Source: an uncultured Prevotella sp. (GTDB lineage: Bacteria > Bacteroidota > Bacteroidia > Bacteroidales > Bacteroidaceae). Taken from it: a DNA stretch of 5,890 bases. Every line of letters starts with the position of its first letter. Position 1 is the first letter of the stretch. The notes beneath the pieces were generated by a model. It worked only from the letters and a program-made list of their open reading frames with translations, had not been told where the DNA came from and ran no database searches. Below are positions 1 through 5,310 of the stretch, in pieces. Location: positions 1-5,890 of the forward strand of contig CAKQDQ010000141.1 of the NCBI GenBank assembly GCA_934229335.1. Reading direction: 5' to 3'. A program made the translations under genes and the position numbers.

Positions 1-193
1 CAGGCTTTAGCTCTGGAATGGAAACCACTTGGGTCACATAATCAAGTATACGCTCGGCATCAGCCAAAGAATCACCGTGGTTGGTGCAGTAATTGGGAAT
101 GTCATCTATTACTTCGTTAGGAGTGGCAATACAAGAAAGCTTATGTCCTTTATGACCTGACTGACCACCAGGTTTCTTGCTACTGGAAAACAT
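1..193 (-). CDS. IS66-family transposase, N-terminal part missing, runs off left edge
   Basis: The 64 visible residues begin MFSSSKKPGGQSGHKGHKLS and match the zinc-finger (zf-IS66) segment that precedes the DDE catalytic domain in IS66 TnpC transposases: a KPGGQxGHKG signature, a PNEVIDDIPNYC stretch, then a QVVSIPELKP end (the usual RQVxDIPxxKP). In the family this segment normally follows about 80-120 residues with a leucine-zipper-like helix and an NSSxPPS motif. Here the frame is closed by a stop at 224-226, so at most about 10 residues could precede the ATG at 193. The frame is therefore 5'-truncated or frameshifted. The second half of the usual CxxC zinc pair reads C-T-N-H (C36, H39), a Cys-to-His change that could still bind metal or be decay. 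The catalytic domain lies outside the window, so whether it is intact cannot be judged. Family assignment is firm; activity is doubtful. Confidence 0.75.
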   Translation of the reverse strand, partial: MFSSSKKPGGQSGHKGHKLSCIATPNEVIDDIPNYCTNHGDSLADAERILDYVTQVVSIPELKP

Positions 194-223
194 AAAGTGA
201 CAGGTGTGAGTGCGTGATAGTGG
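1..223 (-). mobile_element. Remnant or edge of an IS66-type insertion sequence
   Basis: This is inferred from the transposase fragment it contains. IS66 elements usually carry tnpA and tnpB ahead of the transposase (tnpC), or the transposase alone. Neither tnpA nor tnpB, nor a recognisable terminal inverted repeat, is visible in the bases to the right before the helix-hairpin-helix gene. The right boundary is set at the stop that closes the transposase frame and is not a mapped element end. The element may extend further right into 224-524, or may have lost its right end by deletion. Confidence 0.45.
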
Positions 224-475
224 CTATTTAGCAGCATAATGGCACTTTAGTGGCAGTTTGTTAGTGCTATTTCTTGCTTTGTAATAGTAGCACTCCCGTA
301 AACGTAACAAGTGGGGGAAATTTTTGTTGACAGTCTGGGACAGTGCTACCTCATGATACATGACTATGGGTGCCAAAATGGACAAGCAGTTTAATCCTAC
401 CGACAATATAAAGAATTGTGTAACGAGATTTTTACTAAAAGGCAAGAATATGAACAGCACGATACCCAGAACCAT
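224..475 (-). CDS. Doubtful small hydrophobic ORF (83 aa) between the IS66 fragment and the HHH gene
   Basis: I do not recognise this protein. Residues 1-45 are strongly hydrophobic and could form one or two membrane helices (MVLGIVLFIFLPFSKN, then FFILSVGLNCLSILAPIVM). The remainder (LRECYYYKARNSTNKLPLKC) looks unlike a normal coding sequence. The frame stays open for 11 codons before the ATG, back to a TAA, and reads LIPYWMVLG there, so the true N-terminus may lie slightly upstream at a non-ATG codon, or this may be a gene remnant. The NSTNKLPL stretch faintly resembles the NSSxPPS motif that precedes the zinc finger in IS66 transposases, so the C-terminal half might be decayed transposase sequence. 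No promoter or ribosome-binding site is evident. It could be a real small membrane protein, a truncated gene, or chance. Apart from this, 194-524 holds nothing I can support. Confidence 0.25.
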   Translation of the reverse strand: MVLGIVLFIFLPFSKNLVTQFFILSVGLNCLSILAPIVMYHEVALSQTVNKNFPHLLRLRECYYYKARNSTNKLPLKCHYAAK

Positions 476-524
476 CCAGTAGGGTATTAAGTTTGTCAGG
501 GCTTAGATGTCACAACTATCCACA

Positions 525-1508
525 TTAATCAAAAACGAGATAGCGGGCTATACGCTGTAATTGGGCGTCAGTAAACGAAGGTATGTTACGCATATCCTGT
601 AACGAATAAATATGCCCTGTAGACCTACGTAGACGCAGAATATCCGAGCACTGTTCATAAGTTAGAAGTGGGTTCGAACGCATCTCCTGCAATGACATGG
701 TGTTTATATGTAATAGAGGTGAAGCCGCATTAATCGTCATGTACGCAAATGCAGACTCAGGGAAATTACGTATAGTCAACAATTCCTCTATATAAGCGAA
801 ATGTTTACGTTGTCCGCGTAATTCTACTATACGTCTTGCAAAATATGAGCCGATGCCAGGTATACGTTTGAGCAACGTCGTGTCCGCTACGTTAATATCT
901 ACCTTTGCGTCTGCAGTCGTTAGTTTTTGTATCCTTTCGTACTTGTATCGCATAGAAGAACGTTGTAAGTTATCATCTTGTCGTGAGACGTTATCTCCTC
1001 GTCCTATCACATCGGCAGCCATAGGTTCCTGAGCAATGCGAATATATGGCTCAAGCTGCCTATACTGTGACAATGTAAGCCCGTAAAGTCGCGCGAAGTC
1101 TTCTTTTTTATAATAACGTCCTCCATGTGCCCTATATTTATATATGTTGCGTACTTGCCATGGTTTCAGTCCAAGACGCAGCAAGGTGGTACTGTCCGCG
1201 GTGTTAGGGTCAAAGGGAAAAAGCTGTTCCGCGAGTTTTTCTGTGTATGCGACAGATCCGTCACCATATCCTATATCCTTCTGACTGTACGTGGTGTTAG
1301 AACGTACAGTATGCCCATTACCACCACGGGAAGAGACTATCAGCATAGAATTGCCATTAACATAATTCGACCTGCGGGTATATATGGCACTCACTCCAAA
1401 TATCACAGAGATAAAAGCCACTAAGCAATATAGGACAACGAAGTTGTTGGTTAACCACGGAAGTTTACGTTTTAGTTTCATAGAGAGAAATCGTAAATAA
1501 TAATTCAT
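525..1508 (-). CDS. Membrane-anchored protein with three ComEA-type helix-hairpin-helix repeats
   Basis: The protein has 327 residues. A basic N-terminus (KLKRK, 11-15) leads into one membrane helix at about residues 23-43, then a polar linker to about 90, so the rest should lie outside the cytoplasmic membrane. Three ComEA-like helix-hairpin-helix units follow. The first is at about 97-158 (FDPNTAD, then LGLKPWQ in the hairpin). The second, at about 203-260, is the best conserved (DINVADTTLLKRIPGIG). The third is at about 267-326 (HINTMSLQEM, with a poorly conserved hairpin). ComEA proteins bind double-stranded DNA without sequence specificity during natural uptake, and HHH repeats in general contact DNA backbone. 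No other competence gene is visible, so a role in DNA uptake is only inference. The start could be M1 or M10 (position 1481); M1 lies about 20 bases after the expected transcription start. The gene is divergent from the DUF2461 gene and its promoter overlaps an inverted repeat. Confidence 0.9.
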   Translation of the reverse strand: MNYYLRFLSMKLKRKLPWLTNNFVVLYCLVAFISVIFGVSAIYTRRSNYVNGNSMLIVSSRGGNGHTVRSNTTYSQKDIGYGDGSVAYTEKLAEQLFPFDPNTADSTTLLRLGLKPWQVRNIYKYRAHGGRYYKKEDFARLYGLTLSQYRQLEPYIRIAQEPMAADVIGRGDNVSRQDDNLQRSSMRYKYERIQKLTTADAKVDINVADTTLLKRIPGIGSYFARRIVELRGQRKHFAYIEELLTIRNFPESAFAYMTINAASPLLHINTMSLQEMRSNPLLTYEQCSDILRLRRSTGHIYSLQDMRNIPSFTDAQLQRIARYLVFD

Positions 1509-1528
1509 TATCAGAATATGGGTATTCT

Positions 1529-1568
1529 ATGATGCAAAGTTACTTATTTTTAGTTATTATTGCATCAT
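1529..1568. repeat. Perfect 9-bp inverted repeat over the leftward promoter
   Basis: ATGATGCAA at 1529-1537 is exactly mirrored by TTGCATCAT at 1560-1568, with 22 A+T-rich bases between. The left arm overlaps the -7 box of the leftward promoter and the right arm lies where its -33 box is expected. Arm centres are 31 bases (about three helical turns) apart, which would place two bound half-sites on the same face of DNA. It could be an operator for a dimeric or looping regulator. The long A+T-rich loop makes an RNA hairpin less likely. The repeat is seen directly; the function is inferred. Confidence 0.5.
1535..1542 (-). promoter_or_regulatory. Candidate -7 box (TAACTTTG) for the HHH gene
   Basis: Read on the minus strand, TAACTTTG fits the Bacteroidota -7 consensus TAnnTTTG. 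It would start transcription near 1528-1532, giving a leader of about 20 bases to the ATG at 1508. No good TTTG -33 box is present at the expected distance (about 1562-1566, which reads GATGC on the minus strand), so the promoter may be weak or depend on an activator. The inverted repeat at 1529-1568 covers both elements. Confidence 0.45.
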
Positions 1569-1581
1569 TTTTTTCATAAAG

Positions 1582-1614
1582 TTTACAAGATGTAAAGAAT
1601 ATGTTGTATATTTG
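1582..1614 (+). promoter_or_regulatory. Candidate promoter for the DUF2461-ZIP-UBA-like cluster
   Basis: TATATTTG at 1607-1614 matches the Bacteroidota -7 consensus TAnnTTTG. A partial -33 box (TTTA, 1582-1585) lies 21 bases upstream. Transcription would begin near 1618-1622, leaving a leader of about 70 bases before the ATG at 1691. No riboswitch-like or strong hairpin structure is apparent in that leader by eye. Confidence 0.5.
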
Positions 1615-1690
1615 CATAAATTAGTGAGAGAGTCAAAGCAAAAATCAAGCTTAGACCTTTTTATTTAGAACAGTAAACATACAAATAGAG

Positions 1691-2362
1691 ATGAAAGAAT
1701 TACTTGACTTTTACCAACGCTTGTCACACAACAATAACAAGCCATGGTTTGATGAACACCGTAAGGAGTATGAAGAGTTGAAAGGAGAACTCTCAGACTT
1801 TACAAAGAGATTTATAAAAGGTATAGAAGAGTTTGATCCCCGTTGTCAGGGTTTGCAAGTAAAAGACTGCACATACCGTATAAACCGTGACATACGCTTC
1901 ACGCAAGACAAACGTCCCTACAAAGATTGGCACGGAGTGTATGTATGCCCTCAAGGTAAGAAATCGGGAATGGCAGGTTACTATATACATTTCGAGCCCG
2001 TCAACAATCTTTACTTTATATGTGCTGGACTATACAACCCTACCAGGGAGGTACTACAAAGTATTCGCGAACAGATATCTCTTGAGCCTGAATCGTTTCA
2101 TCAAGCAGTCTTAGCATGCGGAAAGGAATTCCAACTAAACTGGGATAATGCCTTAAAGCGTATGCCCAGGGGGTATAATGAGTTAGACGCTCACAGTGAA
2201 TATTATCGTTTGAAAGGATATGAGATAAGCAAAATGGTAACAGAAGAGGAAGTGTTGTCGGATGATTTTCTGAAGGATGCTCTCGCTGACTTTAGAAACT
2301 GTTACGAACTAAACGAACTGTTAAACACTTGCTACGATTATGCATACGACAGCAACAAGTAA
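1691..2362 (+). CDS. DUF2461 (TIGR02453 family) domain protein
   Basis: The 223-residue protein matches the DUF2461 family along its whole length. Landmarks are the N-terminal NNNKPWFDEH (14-23), the central YRINRDIRFTQDKRPYKDW (62-80) that is the family's best signature, a YYIHFEP strand (97-103), the GLYNP turn (113-117), and the later MPRGY and RLKGYEISK segments (158-162, 173-181). The length is normal for the family and no signal peptide or membrane helix is seen, so it should be cytoplasmic. The family has no established biochemical function; the conserved Arg, Asp and Lys residues suggest a ligand or phosphate-binding pocket, but this is inference. The first ATG fits the family N-terminus. 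Ten bases separate it from the ZIP transporter gene, so the two are very probably co-transcribed. A promoter-like sequence lies at 1582-1614. Confidence 0.92.
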   Translation: MKELLDFYQRLSHNNNKPWFDEHRKEYEELKGELSDFTKRFIKGIEEFDPRCQGLQVKDCTYRINRDIRFTQDKRPYKDWHGVYVCPQGKKSGMAGYYIHFEPVNNLYFICAGLYNPTREVLQSIREQISLEPESFHQAVLACGKEFQLNWDNALKRMPRGYNELDAHSEYYRLKGYEISKMVTEEEVLSDDFLKDALADFRNCYELNELLNTCYDYAYDSNK

Positions 2363-2372
2363 GACATAAGTC

Positions 2373-3119
2373 ATGGCACAGGTATGGATTAGTGCTGTTG
2401 GACTGTGTGGAGCGACAATAGTTGGCAGCATACTGGGATTTTTAATAAAAGAATTACCCCATAAATGGAACGATACCATATTGGGTTATTGTGCAGGTGT
2501 GATGTTAGCGGCATCAACACTTGGACTTATTGTCCCCGCATTTGAACAAACAACATTTTGGTGGATTGTTGTCGCAGGAGTAATGGCAGGTGCTTTTTTC
2601 TTAAACGTGCTTGACTTTGTTACGCCACATCTTCACCATATCACAGGTCTGGAAGCAGAAGAGCATCGCAACAACGCCTCATTAAACAGAATACTTCTTT
2701 TCGTCATGGCAATAGCCCTACACAAATTACCTGAGGGCATGGCAGCGGGAGTAAGCATGAGCGACACTATGTCAACAAGTTGGTCGGTCAGCGTAGGTAT
2801 CGCCTTACAAAACATTCCTGAGGGTATGGTCATCATCGCCCCTCTACTTATGGCAGGAGTGAGCCAGATACGCACCCTCGCAATCTCCATAACCATCGGA
2901 CTGCTTGAAGTTATCGGCGTATGGTTAGGTTTTGCCTTGGGTAGTATATCAGAAACCCTTCTGCCCGTCATGTTAGGGTTTGCTGGTGGCGCAATGCTAT
3001 ACGTAACAAGCGACGAGATGATTCCGGAAACTCATGCACATGGTTTTCAGAAACAAGCTACATACGCATTATTACTCGGCTTCATGACATTAATTCTATT
3101 AGAGAAAATTTTTGATTAA
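2373..3119 (+). CDS. ZIP-family divalent metal transporter (GufA/ZupT-like)
   Basis: The 248-residue, very hydrophobic protein should be an inner-membrane transporter of the ZIP family, which brings Zn2+ (and often Fe2+ or Mn2+) into the cytoplasm. The two signature metal-binding helices are clear: ALHKLPEGMAAG (115-126, H117, P120, E121) and ALQNIPEGMVI (144-154, Q146, N147, E150). A His-rich loop (HLHH, 86-89) sits before helix IV, and a later acidic/His segment (DEMIPETHAHG, 214-224) matches the position of family helix VI and its loop. The length fits the bacterial GufA/ZupT branch and eight helices are expected. The usual HNxPEG of helix IV reads HKLPEG here, putting a lysine where an asparagine metal ligand normally sits. 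Substrate cannot be decided from sequence, so no symbol is given. It sits between DUF2461 and a 64-residue ORF with gaps of 10 and 8 bases, which suggests an operon. Confidence 0.93.
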   Translation: MAQVWISAVGLCGATIVGSILGFLIKELPHKWNDTILGYCAGVMLAASTLGLIVPAFEQTTFWWIVVAGVMAGAFFLNVLDFVTPHLHHITGLEAEEHRNNASLNRILLFVMAIALHKLPEGMAAGVSMSDTMSTSWSVSVGIALQNIPEGMVIIAPLLMAGVSQIRTLAISITIGLLEVIGVWLGFALGSISETLLPVMLGFAGGAMLYVTSDEMIPETHAHGFQKQATYALLLGFMTLILLEKIFD

Positions 3120-3127
3120 TATAAGTA

Positions 3128-3322
3128 ATGACATCAAACGAACGAGCACTACTTTCGCTGATGCAAGACATGGGCTATTCTCATGGTCTTTGCACGACAG
3201 CACTACAGATGCTATCACAAAATAAGTTGGCCGTTAGCGATATGCTTGCATACCTTTACGACGAACACCCATCAGAAGGAGAGTTTATCAACGAGATAGC
3301 AAGAATATGTGTATTAGGATAA
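3128..3322 (+). CDS. Small helical protein (64 aa) with UBA-like sequence pattern
   Basis: No named family comes to mind with certainty. The protein is short, soluble and predicted almost wholly helical, without signal peptide or cysteine pair. The spacing of its conserved-looking positions resembles the three-helix UBA fold: a first helix ending LMQDMGYS (11-18, with MGY in the loop that is MGF/MGY in UBA domains), a second helix with AL at 25-26, then QNKLAVSDMLAYLYDEH (31-47) like the Nxxx(A/M)xxxL third helix. UBA-type folds occur in bacteria, for instance at the N-terminus of EF-Ts. Eight bases separate it from the ZIP gene, and the ATG follows closely on that stop, so it is probably translated from the same message. 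That position is the main evidence that it is real. A terminator-like hairpin follows about 55 bases downstream. Function is unknown. Confidence 0.75.
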   Translation: MTSNERALLSLMQDMGYSHGLCTTALQMLSQNKLAVSDMLAYLYDEHPSEGEFINEIARICVLG

Positions 3323-3377
3323 AGAAAAAATGTAAAGTCCCTTGTAGCAAAGCGAGATAAAGTAGAAAAACGCCCCT

Positions 3378-3412
3378 CTATAACATACCTTAATGTTTAT
3401 AGGCTATTTTTT
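3378..3412 (+). terminator. Weak terminator-like hairpin after the three-gene cluster
   Basis: CTATAACAT (3378-3386) can pair with ATGTTTATAG (3393-3402) with one bulged base and a six-base loop. A short gap and a run of six T residues (3407-3412) follow. The stem is A+T-rich, so it is weaker than a typical intrinsic terminator. Its position, after the small UBA-like gene and before a new promoter, is right for ending the upstream transcript. Confidence 0.4.
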
Positions 3413-3423
3413 CACTCAAACAC

Positions 3424-3454
3424 TTTGGTAATCCGTTTTTTTTCAATACCTTTG
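3424..3454 (+). promoter_or_regulatory. Bacteroidota promoter (TTTG-N19-TACCTTTG) for the GH25 gene
   Basis: TTTG at 3424-3427 and TACCTTTG at 3447-3454 match the -33 and -7 consensus elements with 19 bases between them, the best promoter match in the window. Transcription should start about 3-7 bases after the -7 box, at 3457-3461, which coincides with the ATG at 3459. The spacer includes a run of eight T residues (3436-3443), so slippage there would change the spacing. Confidence 0.7.
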
Positions 3455-3458
3455 CAGT

Positions 3459-4199
3459 ATGAAAAGTAATAGAGGAAAGTTTTTAAGAAAATTATTTTTA
3501 GGCATAAATACCGCCATTTTAATGTTTGCTTCACTGCCACAGCAAGCAAACGCCCAACAGTATGAATGTGAGGACACTTGTTCGCATATTCACGGTATAG
3601 ATATATCCCGTTATCAAGGTCAAATCTTTTGGGAGACCGTAGGAGAGAACACTAAAATGGCATACGTTTATATTAAAGCGACAGAGGGTGGTAATCACAT
3701 AGATCCTAAGTATGAAAACAATATATTGACCGCACATCGATACGGCTTAAAGGTTGGCTCATACCACTTTTACAGAGCGAAGACACCGCAAGATGCACAA
3801 CTGTCTAATTTTGTTCTGCAATGTAAACCCAGTGAACAAGACTTAATACCGATGATAGATGTAGAAACGACATCTGGACTTGGCAAAGAGGAGTTCTGTG
3901 ACTCATTGTTCAAATTTCTTGATTTAGTAGAAGCAACATATAGACAACGTCCTTTGATATACACGGGCACCAATTTTTACAATAGATATCTGGCAGAGAA
4001 ACTCGATAGATATCTAATAATGATAGCGCAATACTCGTCGAGAGAGCCTGAACTAATAGATCAAAGAGACATCACCATGTGGCAATACACTGGTAAAGGA
4101 AGACTGAACGGAATAAAAGGCTATGTAGACAAAAGCCGATTCATGGGTAAGCATAAACTAAGAGAATTAAAATTCAGGCATAGGAGAAACGAAATGTAA
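3459..4199 (+). CDS. Secreted GH25 family lysozyme (muramidase)
   Basis: The 246-residue protein is a glycoside hydrolase family 25 enzyme, which cuts the beta-1,4 bond between MurNAc and GlcNAc in peptidoglycan. A signal peptide is clear: basic KFLRK (7-11), hydrophobic LFLGINTAILMFASL (12-26) and a cleavage site after ANA (30-32). Family landmarks in the mature part are GIDISRYQG (46-54, D48), YIKATEGG (71-78, E76), SYHFYRA (101-107), the catalytic PMIDVE (131-136, D134 and E136), LIYTG (166-170), MWQYT (207-211) and GIKGYVDKSRF (218-228). All expected acidic catalytic-site residues are present, so it should be active outside the cytoplasmic membrane. The tail (KHKLRELKFRHRRNEM) is strongly basic and may bind wall or membrane. 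The first ATG is needed for the signal peptide, and it lies almost at the predicted transcription start. A Cys pair (C37, C41) follows the cleavage site. The next gene begins 43 bases downstream. Confidence 0.95.
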   Translation: MKSNRGKFLRKLFLGINTAILMFASLPQQANAQQYECEDTCSHIHGIDISRYQGQIFWETVGENTKMAYVYIKATEGGNHIDPKYENNILTAHRYGLKVGSYHFYRAKTPQDAQLSNFVLQCKPSEQDLIPMIDVETTSGLGKEEFCDSLFKFLDLVEATYRQRPLIYTGTNFYNRYLAEKLDRYLIMIAQYSSREPELIDQRDITMWQYTGKGRLNGIKGYVDKSRFMGKHKLRELKFRHRRNEM

Positions 4200-4242
4200 C
4201 CTGTGACTTAAATTATCAAACATAGTAAACACACAAAGAAGT

Positions 4243-5298
4243 ATGGCACTTATAAAATGTCCTGAATGTGGAAATGAAGTAAGCGATAAAGCAGAGATAT
4301 GTCCACACTGCGGAATAAAGATTGCAGGCAATATAGAATCAGCAAAGGTGAATGAGCCAGTTGCTCAGCCTACTAACAACGCTACAGTGCAAGCAAACAC
4401 ACAGCGGCCCACTACTCCACCCAAAGGTGGCAAAGGCAAAAAGGTTGTACTTATATCATTCGTCCTCGCCCTTGCTATTGTAGGAACAGGATATTATTTC
4501 TATAGCGATGCCCAAGCTGCAAAAGAGAAAGAAGATTATGAATATGCTTTAAGTAGCGATGATCCGTTAGTGTTACAATCATATCTTACACGATATGGAA
4601 ATGCACCGCAAGAGCATCGTGACTCCATCAATGCTCGTCTGTCACTACTGTCTCAAGAAGATACGGATTGGGCAAATGCCGTGATTAGCGGCACCAAGAA
4701 CGCTTTAGAGGAATACATACGTAACAATCCAAACTCACCTCACCGTGGCGAAGCCTCTAACAAGATAGACTCTATCGACTTTGCTATTGCCACAAGGGGT
4801 AACTCAGTTGATGCATATAGACTATACCTACAACAGCACCCTGACGGTAAATACGCAGGACAGGCTCAGGACTATATAGACGATAAAAAACAGACAGAGG
4901 TTACGCCTGACGAAGAGGTGATGGCTAAGCACACATTTAGAAAGTTCTTTCAAGCTATAAATGCACGCGATGAGGGGAAACTGCTTGAGACCGTAGATGA
5001 CTATCTTCGTAAATTTCTAAACAAAGACGACGTTACGAGCAGCGCTGTCGTTACGTTTATGAATAAACTATACAAAGAGGATGTAAAAAACCTGAATTGG
5101 CACATTCTTGATGGCACTAAGGTAGAAAAGGTAAAGAATAGCGATGATACCTACAATCTGAGGGTCATGTTTCCTGCCGAGTTGAAGTACGACCGTACTG
5201 ATCCTACAAAGGAAAAGGATGCAAAATACATTATTGATGGCGAGATAACATCTGAAGGTAGAATTACAAAGTTTACCATGAAGAAAATAGAACAATAA
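4243..5298 (+). CDS. Zinc-ribbon single-pass membrane protein with helical repeats and NTF2-like C-terminus
   Basis: The 351-residue protein begins with a four-cysteine zinc ribbon, CPEC (6-9) and CPHC (20-23), followed by a Pro/Thr/Gln-rich linker. A membrane helix lies at about residues 68-86 after the basic GGKGKK. By the positive-inside rule the zinc ribbon is cytoplasmic and the rest faces the periplasm. From about 98 to 216 there are repeat-like helical pairs of roughly 40 residues with the pattern ALEEYIRNNPNSPHRGEA and AYRLYLQQHPDGKYAGQA, resembling tetratricopeptide-type repeats. The C-terminal part (about 225-351) has an alpha-helix then beta-strand pattern suggestive of an NTF2-like or DUF4878-like fold; that is a structural guess. 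Zinc-ribbon/TM proteins of this layout are common in Bacteroidota but their role is not established; a scaffold or sensor is possible. It lies 43 bases after the GH25 gene and 12 before recJ, so it probably shares a message with recJ. Confidence 0.88.
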   Translation: MALIKCPECGNEVSDKAEICPHCGIKIAGNIESAKVNEPVAQPTNNATVQANTQRPTTPPKGGKGKKVVLISFVLALAIVGTGYYFYSDAQAAKEKEDYEYALSSDDPLVLQSYLTRYGNAPQEHRDSINARLSLLSQEDTDWANAVISGTKNALEEYIRNNPNSPHRGEASNKIDSIDFAIATRGNSVDAYRLYLQQHPDGKYAGQAQDYIDDKKQTEVTPDEEVMAKHTFRKFFQAINARDEGKLLETVDDYLRKFLNKDDVTSSAVVTFMNKLYKEDVKNLNWHILDGTKVEKVKNSDDTYNLRVMFPAELKYDRTDPTKEKDAKYIIDGEITSEGRITKFTMKKIEQ

Positions 5299-5299
5299 A

Positions 5300-5305
5300 G
5301 AAAGG
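5300..5305 (+). promoter_or_regulatory. Shine-Dalgarno-like GAAAGG before recJ
   Basis: GAAAGG lies five bases ahead of the ATG at 5311 and could pair with the 16S rRNA tail. Most other starts in this window lack such a sequence, as is usual in Bacteroidota, so this supports the chosen start but may not be needed for translation. Confidence 0.35.
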
Positions 5306-5310
5306 CAACT

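Noticed and set aside
241..254. Short palindrome CACTTTAGTG and repeated TAGTGGC (218-224, 248-254)
   Set aside because: The hairpin is only four base pairs and the repeat seven bases. Both are within chance expectation, and no T run follows to make a terminator.
1125..1424. 99-residue plus-strand ORF opposite the HHH gene
   Set aside because: It is wholly contained in, and antisense to, a well-supported coding sequence. Its translation shows no domain or hydrophobic pattern, and no promoter precedes it.
1793..2114. Two ORFs overlapping the DUF2461 gene (minus 1793-1990, plus 1887-2114)
   Set aside because: Both lie in other frames of a gene with a clear family match, and their translations have no recognisable features.
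2633..2971. 112-residue minus-strand ORF opposite the ZIP gene
   Set aside because: It is a shadow of the ZIP gene: the antisense of a strongly conserved transporter, with no domain or start signal of its own.
3323..3458. Possible small RNA between the UBA-like gene and the GH25 gene
   Set aside because: The only structure is the weak A+T-rich hairpin after the upstream cluster. There is no separate promoter ahead of it within the gap.
3531..3973. Two minus-strand ORFs opposite the GH25 gene (3531-3737, 3770-3973)
   Set aside because: They lie antisense to an intact GH25 coding sequence and show no independent signals.
2373..5298. A shared zinc system linking the ZIP transporter and the zinc-ribbon protein
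   Set aside because: They are in separate transcription groups with a promoter and probable terminator between them. Zinc ribbons are too common for proximity to mean a shared role.
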